Shown: positions 1 through 5,135 of the stretch, one piece after another
Layout: each line of letters opens with the position of its first letter
Numbering within the stretch: the first letter of the stretch is position 1
Origin: Acidaminococcaceae bacterium
GTDB lineage: Bacteria > Bacillota > Negativicutes > Acidaminococcales > Acidaminococcaceae
Length of the DNA: 5,805 nucleotides
Assembly: GCA_003512125.1 (NCBI GenBank)
Contig: DOSQ01000073.1
Coordinates: forward strand, 1 to 5,805
Direction of reading: 5' to 3'
The notes under the pieces: model-generated
Database searches by the model: none
What the model was told of the DNA's origin: nothing
What the model saw: only the letters and a program-made list of their open reading frames with translations
Program-made: the position numbers and the translations under genes

Positions 1-16
1 GGTCATTACATATTGT

Positions 17-1264
17 CTAAATAATAGTATCATCAAGCAGAAAATTGATTACACCCATCCGTACAATGCCATCATCATCTATTCTGGGCTTCATAAAATC
101 TTTTGTTATAATGATTTTTTGAAATGAATCATTTATATGTATCAGGGAATCTTTTTCCTGCTGCATTTTTGCTGCATCCGGAATCTCAAAAGCAGATTGG
201 ATATAGACACGCTGGCTCCCCCTGTTTAACACAAAATCTACTTCACAATCTTTGCGAACCGTTTTTTTGTTTTCGTCTTTCGTAAAATATTCAACAATAC
301 CTACGTCGACGTTAAACCCTCTGGTTCTCAGGTCGTTATATATAATATTTTCCATAATATGATTTTCTTCCGTCTGCCTGAAATTAAGCCGCGCATTCCG
401 CAGTCCCACATCTTCAAAGTAAATTTTATATGGAGTTCCGATATAACGCTTTCCCTTTACATCGTATTTCTGCGCCTTACTAATCAAAAATGCATCTTCC
501 ATGTACCGGATATAAGAATCTATGGTTGCACGGGGAAACGAAACCTGTTTTACGGAGCGAAACGTATTCTCCAGTTTTGTCGGATTTGTAAATGATCCTG
601 TTACAGACGCGATCACATCCAATAATTCATCCAGGTTGCTTTCATTGCGAATTTTATTCCGTTCTATCAGATCTCTTATATATGTGTTCTTCAATAACTG
701 TTGAAGGTATGCTGCTTTTGATTCATTGCTCTTATATGACAAAATCTGCGGCATGCCTCCGTAGACAAAGTAATCATCCCATGCTTCCATCTTATCGCCG
801 TCATAAGCTGACAATAACTCTGCAAAGCGAAGGGGATGGAGCTGTACCACGTCACCCCGCCCGCGAAACTCTGTTGCAATATCCGATGACAAAAACCGGG
901 AATTACTGCCCGTTACATACACATCAGCGTTCGGAATCTGGATAAGGCTGTTAAGGAATTCCACGAACCGGTCCATCATCTGGATTTCGTCAATGATGAT
1001 ATAATACATGGTTTCGTCCCGCATTATCGACGTGATATGGTGATAGGTAAATTCCGGGTCACGATATTTGCTGTTCATCAGTCCTTCAAGAGAAAGACGA
1101 ATGATGTGGTCATCTGCTATACCGCTGCGTTTTAGTTCAGCGACAAACAGCGTGTTTAGCAAAAAGGATTTTCCGCAGCGCCGGATCCCTGTAACAATTT
1201 TTACCAGTCGGTTGTGTTTCCTCTCTATCAGTTTTTTTAAATATATTTCACGCTGAATAATCAT
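17..1264 (-). CDS. AAA family ATPase, AAA_14 / DUF4143 type (complete)
   Basis: A 415-residue cytoplasmic P-loop ATPase of the common prokaryotic AAA_14 plus DUF4143 family. Visible are Walker A GIRRCGKS at residues 26-33, Walker B YYIIIDE at 87-93, a sensor-like TGSNSRFLS at 118-126, and the family's RGR segment followed by HPLRFAEL at 134-150. The C-terminal part carries E341-x-D343 and Q356 in YIQSA, the pattern seen in the PDDEXK-like domain at the end of DUF4143 proteins. Length is normal for the family and the frame is intact. The start is supported by AAGGAG at 1271-1276, six bases upstream, and by the typical N-terminus MIIQREIYLKKL. The biological role of this family is poorly defined, and nothing in this context fixes it: there is no partner gene in the same direction nearby. 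Base composition is clearly more AT-rich than in the adhesin and transporter genes, which suggests separate acquisition (inference). Confidence 0.9.
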   Translation of the reverse strand: MIIQREIYLKKLIERKHNRLVKIVTGIRRCGKSFLLNTLFVAELKRSGIADDHIIRLSLEGLMNSKYRDPEFTYHHITSIMRDETMYYIIIDEIQMMDRFVEFLNSLIQIPNADVYVTGSNSRFLSSDIATEFRGRGDVVQLHPLRFAELLSAYDGDKMEAWDDYFVYGGMPQILSYKSNESKAAYLQQLLKNTYIRDLIERNKIRNESNLDELLDVIASVTGSFTNPTKLENTFRSVKQVSFPRATIDSYIRYMEDAFLISKAQKYDVKGKRYIGTPYKIYFEDVGLRNARLNFRQTEENHIMENIIYNDLRTRGFNVDVGIVEYFTKDENKKTVRKDCEVDFVLNRGSQRVYIQSAFEIPDAAKMQQEKDSLIHINDSFQKIIITKDFMKPRIDDDGIVRMGVINFLLDDTII

Positions 1265-1270
1265 AGTTAT

Positions 1271-1276
1271 CTCCTT
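1271..1276 (-). promoter_or_regulatory. Ribosome binding site of the AAA ATPase
   Basis: On the minus strand this reads AAGGAG, six bases before the ATG at 1264, and is preceded by an A-tract. It fixes the start of the ATPase gene. Confidence 0.75.
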
Positions 1277-1279
1277 TTT

Positions 1280-1295
1280 TTGTGTGGATACACAA
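1280..1295. promoter_or_regulatory. Perfect inverted repeat in the ATPase leader (operator or leader hairpin candidate)
   Basis: TTGTGT-GGAT-ACACAA is a perfect 6-4-6 dyad. It lies between the predicted transcription start (about 1301) and the ribosome binding site of the ATPase gene. This position would suit a repressor operator or a small mRNA hairpin. The dyad is seen directly; its function is inferred. Confidence 0.35.
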
Positions 1296-1307
1296 TTTTG
1301 TAAGATA

Positions 1308-1336
1308 ATTATAAAAGATTATTCAAGACCTGTCCA
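1308..1336 (-). promoter_or_regulatory. Sigma-A/70-type promoter of the AAA ATPase
   Basis: On the minus strand: TGGACA (1331-1336, five of six to TTGACA), a 17-base spacer, then TATAAT (1308-1313, perfect). Transcription should begin near 1301, giving a leader of about 37 bases. The ATPase therefore appears to be transcribed independently of the adhesin upstream of it. Confidence 0.65.
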
Positions 1337-1490
1337 TAATTTTTTGTAACCGCGCAAAGAATAAAACCTCCTGCTTTACAATGGAGATACCCCATGCCGC
1401 TAAAACATCACGATTACCGGGACGTAAGACGATAAGAACTGCAAACTCCCCTGCCTGCCGCTTCTGACGTTGCGACAGACAGGGGTGTTT
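1323..1490 (-). other. 55-codon open frame without a start codon (possible gene remnant or repeat element)
   Basis: After the stop at 1491-1493 the minus strand stays open for 55 codons and ends at TGA 1323-1325. Only one ATG is in frame, five codons before the end, and no ribosome binding site precedes a plausible alternative start. The frame runs through the hairpin at 1448-1485. Its last codons overlap the ATPase -35 region. The translated text (for example VLIVLRPGNRDVLAAWG) is not one I can assign to a family. It may be a decayed fragment, a dispersed intergenic element, or chance openness. Confidence 0.25.
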
Positions 1491-1492
1491 TT
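1448..1492. terminator. Long hairpin between adhesin and ATPase, probable terminator of the adhesin gene
   Basis: The arms 1448-1461 and 1472-1485 enclose a 10-base loop. Read on the minus strand all 14 positions pair, two of them as G-U. Read on the plus strand these two become C-A mismatches. An A/T run (1486-1492, TGTTTTT) lies on the plus-strand 3' side, so the best stem belongs to one strand and the best T-tract to the other. It begins 46 bases past the adhesin stop and most simply ends that transcript, possibly also acting in the other direction. Confidence 0.5.
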
Positions 1493-1531
1493 ATATTGAA
1501 CAAATGCAACAGCAATCCTTGTTAAATTTTG

Positions 1532-3571
1532 TTATTTTCCCAATTTCGCTTCAAGCGCCGCCAGTCTGGCTTCTAATGTTTCAATCTTGGCTGCCTGCTC
1601 CGCATTTTCTTCCGTAAGACTGGCAATCTTTCTGGCCATTGCTGCCTTACTGGTGTTCAGTGTGTTTATGCCTTTATCCAAGGCAAAGGTCACACCAGCG
1701 TTAATCATGTTCTCACCATTGCCCATGGCACCGCCAATATTGACCATCACATTGTCCTGAGGGCGATAGAAAAAGCCCAATGCCATAGCGTTGGCATTCC
1801 GGTAATGGCCTAAACTTAATCCCATACTTAACTTTCCATCCGCTTCAATAGGATGCAACGCCGCCAATGCCGCCGCACCGGCGCCTACCTTGTTCAACTT
1901 TCTGTCCACTTTGTTGATGCGGCCATCCAATGCGCCAAAGCCCACACCTGCTCCAGCTGTTAACTCTTTCAACTGGGCTACGTTCACAGCATCGGTGTCC
2001 TTCGAGCCTGCCGCCACGCCGGTAATCTGCCGGGTTACAGTATCATCGTCACCCACGGCAATAGCATTGTGGGTAGATACCCACGCATTGCCGGTTTTGC
2101 TTTCTTTCAGGTAAGCGTTCGCATCGCCTGCCTCCCGGCTTGCCACAGAATCGCTGCCCAGAGCTACTGTATCCGGGACTGTAACTTTAGCTCCATAACC
2201 GATAGCCGCCGAATTTTCCGCTGCCGCGTCCGTAATACCGCCCAAAGCAGCTAAAGAATTCTTACCTGCCGCATCAGATTCTAAACCAAATGCCGTCGCT
2301 GTCTCTCCGCTGGCAGTTGAATTACTACCCCAGGCCGTAGACCTTCTGCCAGAGGCTTCTGTCTGAAAGCCCCACGCCGTTGCCGTGTGGCCAGATGCCG
2401 TTGCTACGGAACCAAATGCTGTAGAATTCTTGCCGGTTGCCTTTGTGGATACGCCCCAGGCCGTGGCGTTTTCACCTTCTGCCGTTGCTTCGTGGCCCCA
2501 GGCTGTGGACCGTTTACCTTCCGCCGTCGTAGCGGATCCCCAGGTCGTGGAATAATCACCTTTTGCTTCTGTCTCGTAACCCCAGGCCGTAGCTCTTCTG
2601 CCGGAAGCCGTAGTTCCTACACCCCAGGCGGTCGCCTCTTCGTTAGATGCCGTCGTGCTGTCGCCCCAGGCTGTTGCATCGTAGCCGATTGCATTAGTTC
2701 GAAAGCCCCAGGCCGTGCTATAGTCAGTATCGCTCGTTCCATCCCCGGCTGTTGTATAATATCCCCAAGCGGTGGATCCTTCAGATTTGGCTTCTGTTCC
2801 AACCCCAAATGCCGTGGACATATCACCACTTGCCGTGCCTCCCACATAGTAATCATCATCGCCGCTGCTGTAGCCGCCGCCCCAGGCCGTGGAACTATAG
2901 CCACTGGCAACAGAATATTCGCCCCAGGCCGTGGCTCTCCTGGCAGAGGCTTCTGTCTGAAAGCCCCAGGCCGTGGATGTATGACCGGATGCCGTTGTTA
3001 CGGATCCCCAGGCCGTGGAATTTTTGCCTTCGGCCATTGTGGATACGCCCCAGGCCGTGGCGTTTTCACCTTCTGCCGTTGCTTCGTGGCCCCAGGCTGT
3101 GGACCGTTTACCTTCCGCCGTCGTAGCTGAGCCCCAGGTCGTGGCATAATCACCTTCTGCTTTTGTTTCGTAACCCCAGGCCGTAGATCTTCTGCCGGAT
3201 GCCTCTGAGAAATAGCCCCAGGCCGTAGCTTCCTCATTGGATGCCTTGGAACCCCAGCCCCAGGCCGTGGCATCATCGCCGCTGGTGGCTACGGTATCTA
3301 CACCCCAGGCCGTGGCGTTCCAGCCTTCAGCAACCGTATCAACGCCCCAGGCTGTAGCCCTGTCACCGGATGCCTCTGCTCCTACGCCCCAGGCTGTTGC
3401 TTCATCGCCGGATGCAGTTATATTATAGCCTTGCATCGTAGCACCATCGCCGTCAGGTGCTCCCCACGCCACAGGCAGGCTGTATGCTCCGGTCAGATAC
3501 GTACTTAACAGCAGCCCACACAATACCCGTGCTGCCAGTTGCTTTTTATTGGTTGTCCGTAATTTTGCCAT
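1532..3571 (-). CDS. YadA-like trimeric autotransporter adhesin with TAWG-repeat head
   Basis: A 679-residue surface protein of the type V-c (trimeric autotransporter) class, expected to adhere to host or bacterial surfaces as an outer-membrane trimer. Order of parts: signal peptide about 1-31/37 (basic NKK and R15, then VLCGLLLSTYLTGAYS); 26 head repeats, mostly 14 residues, with the core T-A-W-G between residues 59 and 429; conventional YadA head motifs at 454-478 (SAAIGYGA, TVALGSDSVA); neck with DAVNVAQLKEL at 527-537; a very short coiled segment 548-562; YadA anchor about 563-632; then a heptad coiled coil 649-677. The start is the ATG at 3571: AGGAGGT lies six bases upstream, and the ATG at 3589 would put that site inside the gene. 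The classical long ESPR-type leader is absent. The ligand cannot be read from the sequence. The gene has its own promoter at 3637-3665 and diverges from the transporter operon. Confidence 0.93.
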   Translation of the reverse strand: MAKLRTTNKKQLAARVLCGLLLSTYLTGAYSLPVAWGAPDGDGATMQGYNITASGDEATAWGVGAEASGDRATAWGVDTVAEGWNATAWGVDTVATSGDDATAWGWGSKASNEEATAWGYFSEASGRRSTAWGYETKAEGDYATTWGSATTAEGKRSTAWGHEATAEGENATAWGVSTMAEGKNSTAWGSVTTASGHTSTAWGFQTEASARRATAWGEYSVASGYSSTAWGGGYSSGDDDYYVGGTASGDMSTAFGVGTEAKSEGSTAWGYYTTAGDGTSDTDYSTAWGFRTNAIGYDATAWGDSTTASNEEATAWGVGTTASGRRATAWGYETEAKGDYSTTWGSATTAEGKRSTAWGHEATAEGENATAWGVSTKATGKNSTAFGSVATASGHTATAWGFQTEASGRRSTAWGSNSTASGETATAFGLESDAAGKNSLAALGGITDAAAENSAAIGYGAKVTVPDTVALGSDSVASREAGDANAYLKESKTGNAWVSTHNAIAVGDDDTVTRQITGVAAGSKDTDAVNVAQLKELTAGAGVGFGALDGRINKVDRKLNKVGAGAAALAALHPIEADGKLSMGLSLGHYRNANAMALGFFYRPQDNVMVNIGGAMGNGENMINAGVTFALDKGINTLNTSKAAMARKIASLTEENAEQAAKIETLEARLAALEAKLGK
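2327..2650 (-). repeat. Duplicated head block, copy B (residues 308-415)
   Basis: This block aligns without gaps to residues 110-217 (2921-3244) at a constant offset of 198 residues (594 bp). The order of repeat subtypes is the same: SNEE, GRR, GDY with TTWG, GKR, GEN, GKN, GHT, then RR. Bases 2443-2533 are identical to 3037-3127, a 91-bp perfect match, while the flanks differ at scattered positions. Confidence 0.85.
2921..3244 (-). repeat. Duplicated head block, copy A (residues 110-217)
   Basis: Partner of the block at 2327-2650. The roughly 90 residues between the copies (218-307) hold both repeat-spacing insertions, so the head reads as two similar rods joined by an irregular middle section. 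Confidence 0.85.
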
Positions 3572-3576
3572 GGCTG

Positions 3577-3584
3577 TACCTCCT
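3577..3584 (-). promoter_or_regulatory. Ribosome binding site that sets the adhesin start
   Basis: The minus strand reads CAGGAGGT here, six bases before ATG 3571. The in-frame ATG at 3587-3589 lies only a few bases 5' of this site, which argues against that longer start. Confidence 0.8.
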
Positions 3585-3605
3585 GTCATTTGAAAAAATA
3601 TGCTA

Positions 3606-3618
3606 CATAATAATTATG
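3606..3618. promoter_or_regulatory. CATAAT-A-ATTATG dyad in the adhesin leader
   Basis: A perfect 6-1-6 inverted repeat about 12-24 bases downstream of the predicted adhesin transcription start. With one flanking base on each side it agrees with the 7-1-7 Fur/PerR-type pattern (TGATAATNATTATCA) at 11 of 14 positions. Binding by a Fur-family repressor is inferred only; AT-rich DNA yields such matches by chance. Confidence 0.3.
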
Positions 3619-3636
3619 AATATATACTTCAATTTA

Positions 3637-3665
3637 ATTATATTTTATCTTCACAAATATCACAA
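3637..3665 (-). promoter_or_regulatory. Promoter of the trimeric autotransporter gene
   Basis: On the minus strand: TTGTGA (3660-3665, four of six), a 17-base spacer, then TATAAT (3637-3642, perfect). The start of transcription would be near 3630, with a leader of about 59 bases. A weaker alternative, TTGAAG-17-TATGTA, lies slightly further downstream. Confidence 0.55.
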
Positions 3666-3770
3666 TTTTTTTTAACATTTTCCCGGAATTTTATCGATTT
3701 CTTTCAAAATTTTGTTTCGTATGTGACAATTCTTTAATCGGAGCCTTTTTCTTACAGCGCATGATTCAGA

Positions 3771-3796
3771 GAAAAAATTTTCAGGAAAAGTTTTCC
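3771..3796. promoter_or_regulatory. Two tandem A/T dyads upstream of the transporter promoter
   Basis: GAAAA-AA-TTTTC (3771-3782) is followed after one base by the perfect dyad GGAAAA-G-TTTTCC (3784-3796). Their centres are about 13-14 bases apart and they end about 17 bases before the -35 element. The arrangement resembles a paired regulator site, but no known consensus was matched. Confidence 0.3.
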
Positions 3797-3813
3797 AAAC
3801 CTCACACAAATCA

Positions 3814-3842
3814 TTGAATCATTTTCGGGCATGCGTTATAAT
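3814..3842 (+). promoter_or_regulatory. Promoter of the substrate-binding protein gene
   Basis: TTGAAT (3814-3819), a 17-base spacer, then TATAAT (3837-3842, perfect). Transcription should start near 3849, leaving a leader of about 82 bases. The leader contains an imperfect dyad at 3850-3867, the Fur-like half-site TGATAAT at 3879-3885, and the AT palindromes ATTTTAAAAT (3884-3893) and TTAAAATTTTAA (3898-3909). Confidence 0.6.
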
Positions 3843-3914
3843 TATAGAGTAAGCTTTTATAAGTTTACATTACCTTTATGATAATTTTAAAATCGTATTA
3901 AAATTTTAAAAATC

Positions 3915-3921
3915 AAGGAGG
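3915..3921 (+). promoter_or_regulatory. Ribosome binding site of the substrate-binding protein
   Basis: AAGGAGG, nine bases before the ATG at 3931. This is a near-perfect match to the 16S 3' end, consistent with strong expression. Confidence 0.8.
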
Positions 3922-3930
3922 AGAAGTTTT

Positions 3931-4980
3931 ATGAAAAAAACGTATGTTGCTGGTTCCCTGATGCTGGTTATGGCTCTCATGATGGCCGGTTGCGGCGGCG
4001 GGGACAAAAAGGCTGACGCCCCGAAGAAAGACGCTCCGAAAGCGGCAGCCGCCACCGATACCGTAATGCTGTATTCGTCCATGCAGGAAGACCAGCTGAA
4101 CGCGGTTAAGAAAGCCTTTGAGAAGAAATATCCCAACATTAAGATGGATTATTACTTCGCAGGCACCGGCAAAGTTAAAACCAAAATCTTCACCGAAGCA
4201 AAAGGCGGCCAGGTTGCTGCTGACGTAATCTGGGTCGGTGACCCTGCCGACTATATCGGATTCAAAGCCGACGGGAAGATCCTCCAGAAATATGAATCTC
4301 CGGAAGCCAAGAACATCGATAAGGCCTTTATCGATCCGGAAGGTTTCTACACCGGCGCCCGTATGATGAACATGGGCATCGCCTACAACACCACCAAAGT
4401 AAAGAAGGAAGAAGCCCCCAAGACCTGGAACGATTTACTGGATCCGAAATGGAAAGGCCAGATCGTTATGACCGACCCGGGCACCGCCGGCACTACCAAA
4501 TACGCGGTAGGCGCATTGATGGCAAACAAGGATTACGGCCCTGCTTACTTTGAAAAACTGAAAGCCAACGGTACGGAACTCCAGTCCGGCACCACCGCTA
4601 CCCACAACCAGATCGCGGCCGGCGCTTACAAGGTGGGCATGTGTCTGGATTATGTAACCAACAACCTGAAAGCCAAAGGTTCCACCATTGAATTCGTATA
4701 TCTGGACAAAGACATCGTTTCCATTTTCAGCCCTGTAGCGTTGGTTAAAGGCGCCAAGAACGAAAAGAACGGCAAATTGCTGATCGATTTCATCCTCTCC
4801 AAGGAAGGCCAGGAAGTCCTGGTTGCCAACAATCTGCTGTCCGTCCGTAAAGACGTAGCACAAAAGGGCGAAAGCGCCGAAACCATTGCCAAACGCGCTA
4901 TGAACGTTGACCTGAAAGCCCTGGCTTCCGGTTCTAAAGATATGCTGAAACAGTTTGACGGCATCTTCAAGAAAAAATAA
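3931..4980 (+). CDS. ABC transporter substrate-binding lipoprotein, FbpA/AfuA/FutA type
   Basis: A 349-residue extracytoplasmic solute receptor of the iron(III)-type binding protein family. The N-terminus has KK, a hydrophobic stretch, and the lipobox M-A-G-C with the lipidated Cys at 21. A Gly/Lys/Ala/Pro linker (22-42) tethers the mature two-lobe domain that begins with VMLYSS at 45-50. Family features include the GTG turn at 78-80, VIWVGDPADY at 99-108, TWNDLLDPKWKG, the SGTTATHNQIAAG segment at 219-231, and FILSKEGQEVL near the end. The ligand is uncertain: the adjacent Tyr-Tyr pair that binds iron in classical FbpA is not seen at the corresponding region, where there is only D240-Y241 (GMCLDYVTNN). 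Relatives bind Fe3+, phosphonates or sugar phosphates. Its own promoter and a terminator-like hairpin after the gene suggest that it is made in excess over the ATPase encoded next. Confidence 0.88.
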   Translation: MKKTYVAGSLMLVMALMMAGCGGGDKKADAPKKDAPKAAAATDTVMLYSSMQEDQLNAVKKAFEKKYPNIKMDYYFAGTGKVKTKIFTEAKGGQVAADVIWVGDPADYIGFKADGKILQKYESPEAKNIDKAFIDPEGFYTGARMMNMGIAYNTTKVKKEEAPKTWNDLLDPKWKGQIVMTDPGTAGTTKYAVGALMANKDYGPAYFEKLKANGTELQSGTTATHNQIAAGAYKVGMCLDYVTNNLKAKGSTIEFVYLDKDIVSIFSPVALVKGAKNEKNGKLLIDFILSKEGQEVLVANNLLSVRKDVAQKGESAETIAKRAMNVDLKALASGSKDMLKQFDGIFKKK

Positions 4981-5001
4981 TCCGTAACATAAATTGCAAA
5001 G

Positions 5002-5022
5002 GGCAGCAACCCGGTTGCCGCC
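5002..5022 (+). other. Hairpin just after the substrate-binding protein gene
   Basis: GGCAGCAAC (5002-5010) and GTTGCCGCC (5014-5022) form a 9-position stem with one mismatch and a 3-base loop, starting 21 bases past the stop. No T-tract follows. It could protect the 3' end of the binding-protein mRNA from exonucleases. Confidence 0.45.
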
Positions 5023-5071
5023 TATCCGATTCTAAGGAAGCACTGATCTAACAAGTGTCTCCTGAAACCTC

Positions 5072-5109
5072 ATGGTGAAGACAGGGGATAACCTGCCTTC
5101 ACCATTTTT
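5072..5109 (+). terminator. Internal intrinsic terminator / attenuator between SBP and ATPase
   Basis: ATGGTGAAG (5072-5080) pairs perfectly with CTTCACCAT (5097-5105). After one mismatch four more pairs close a 6-base loop, and the stem runs into a T-tract (5105-5109). It lies 27 bases before the ATPase start. Since no separate promoter is obvious, partial readthrough is the likely way the ATPase is expressed, giving more SBP than membrane components, as in many binding-protein operons. Confidence 0.6.
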
Positions 5110-5122
5110 CTATTTCACCATC

Positions 5123-5129
5123 AGGAGGA
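5123..5129 (+). promoter_or_regulatory. Ribosome binding site of the ABC ATPase
   Basis: AGGAGGA, six bases before the ATG at 5136. It fixes the start of the partial ATPase gene. Confidence 0.75.
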
Positions 5130-5135
5130 AGACCT

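Larger units (their letters stand above)
2285..3415 (-). repeat. Tandem ~42-bp repeat array encoding 26 TAWG head repeats
   Basis: The TAWG-type core begins at residues 59, 73, 87, 102, 116, 130, 144, 158, 172, 186, 200, 214, 228, 253, 267, 286, 300, 314, 328, 342, 356, 370, 384, 398, 412 and 426. Spacing is 14 residues except for steps of 15, 25 and 19. Trp occupies the third core position in 23 copies and Phe in three (255, 386, 428). The DNA shows the plus-strand motif CCCCAGGCCGT again and again. The two longer steps are insertions rich in Gly and Asp (about 232-247 and 276-283). The family consensus for YadA head repeats has a small aliphatic residue, as in AIG, where this array has Trp. 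Confidence 0.92.

Noticed and set aside
1400..1445. Riboswitch resembling c-di-GMP-I (GGGACGTAAGACG)
   Set aside because: Only the short GGGACG-AA string matches. The paired helices and the conserved GCAAACC side are not found, and no plus-strand gene follows.
1381..1467. 28-codon plus-strand frame starting at ATG 1381
   Set aside because: It has no ribosome binding site upstream and no recognisable peptide; it ends inside the hairpin loop.
2387..3130. 247-codon open frame on the plus strand across the adhesin head
   Set aside because: It is the antisense shadow of the TAWG repeats (periodic APGRG). It has no ribosome binding site and an implausible Cys/Arg/Gly composition.
2617..3276. Minus-strand alternate-frame frames with RPGA repeats
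   Set aside because: They are a second reading frame of the same 42-bp repeats, without start signals; the adhesin frame has signal peptide, neck and anchor.
2285..3415. CRISPR-like regular repeats
   Set aside because: The ~42-bp periodicity is the coding repeat of the adhesin head. There are no unique spacers, and the repeats stay in one frame.
3515..3523. Cys18 of the adhesin as a lipoprotein cysteine
   Set aside because: The residues before it (R-V-L) do not form a lipobox, and the hydrophobic core continues beyond the Cys.
3572..3589. Upstream ATG at 3589 as adhesin start
   Set aside because: It would place the AGGAGGT ribosome binding site inside the coding sequence; ATG 3571 is correctly spaced from that site and gives a normal signal peptide.
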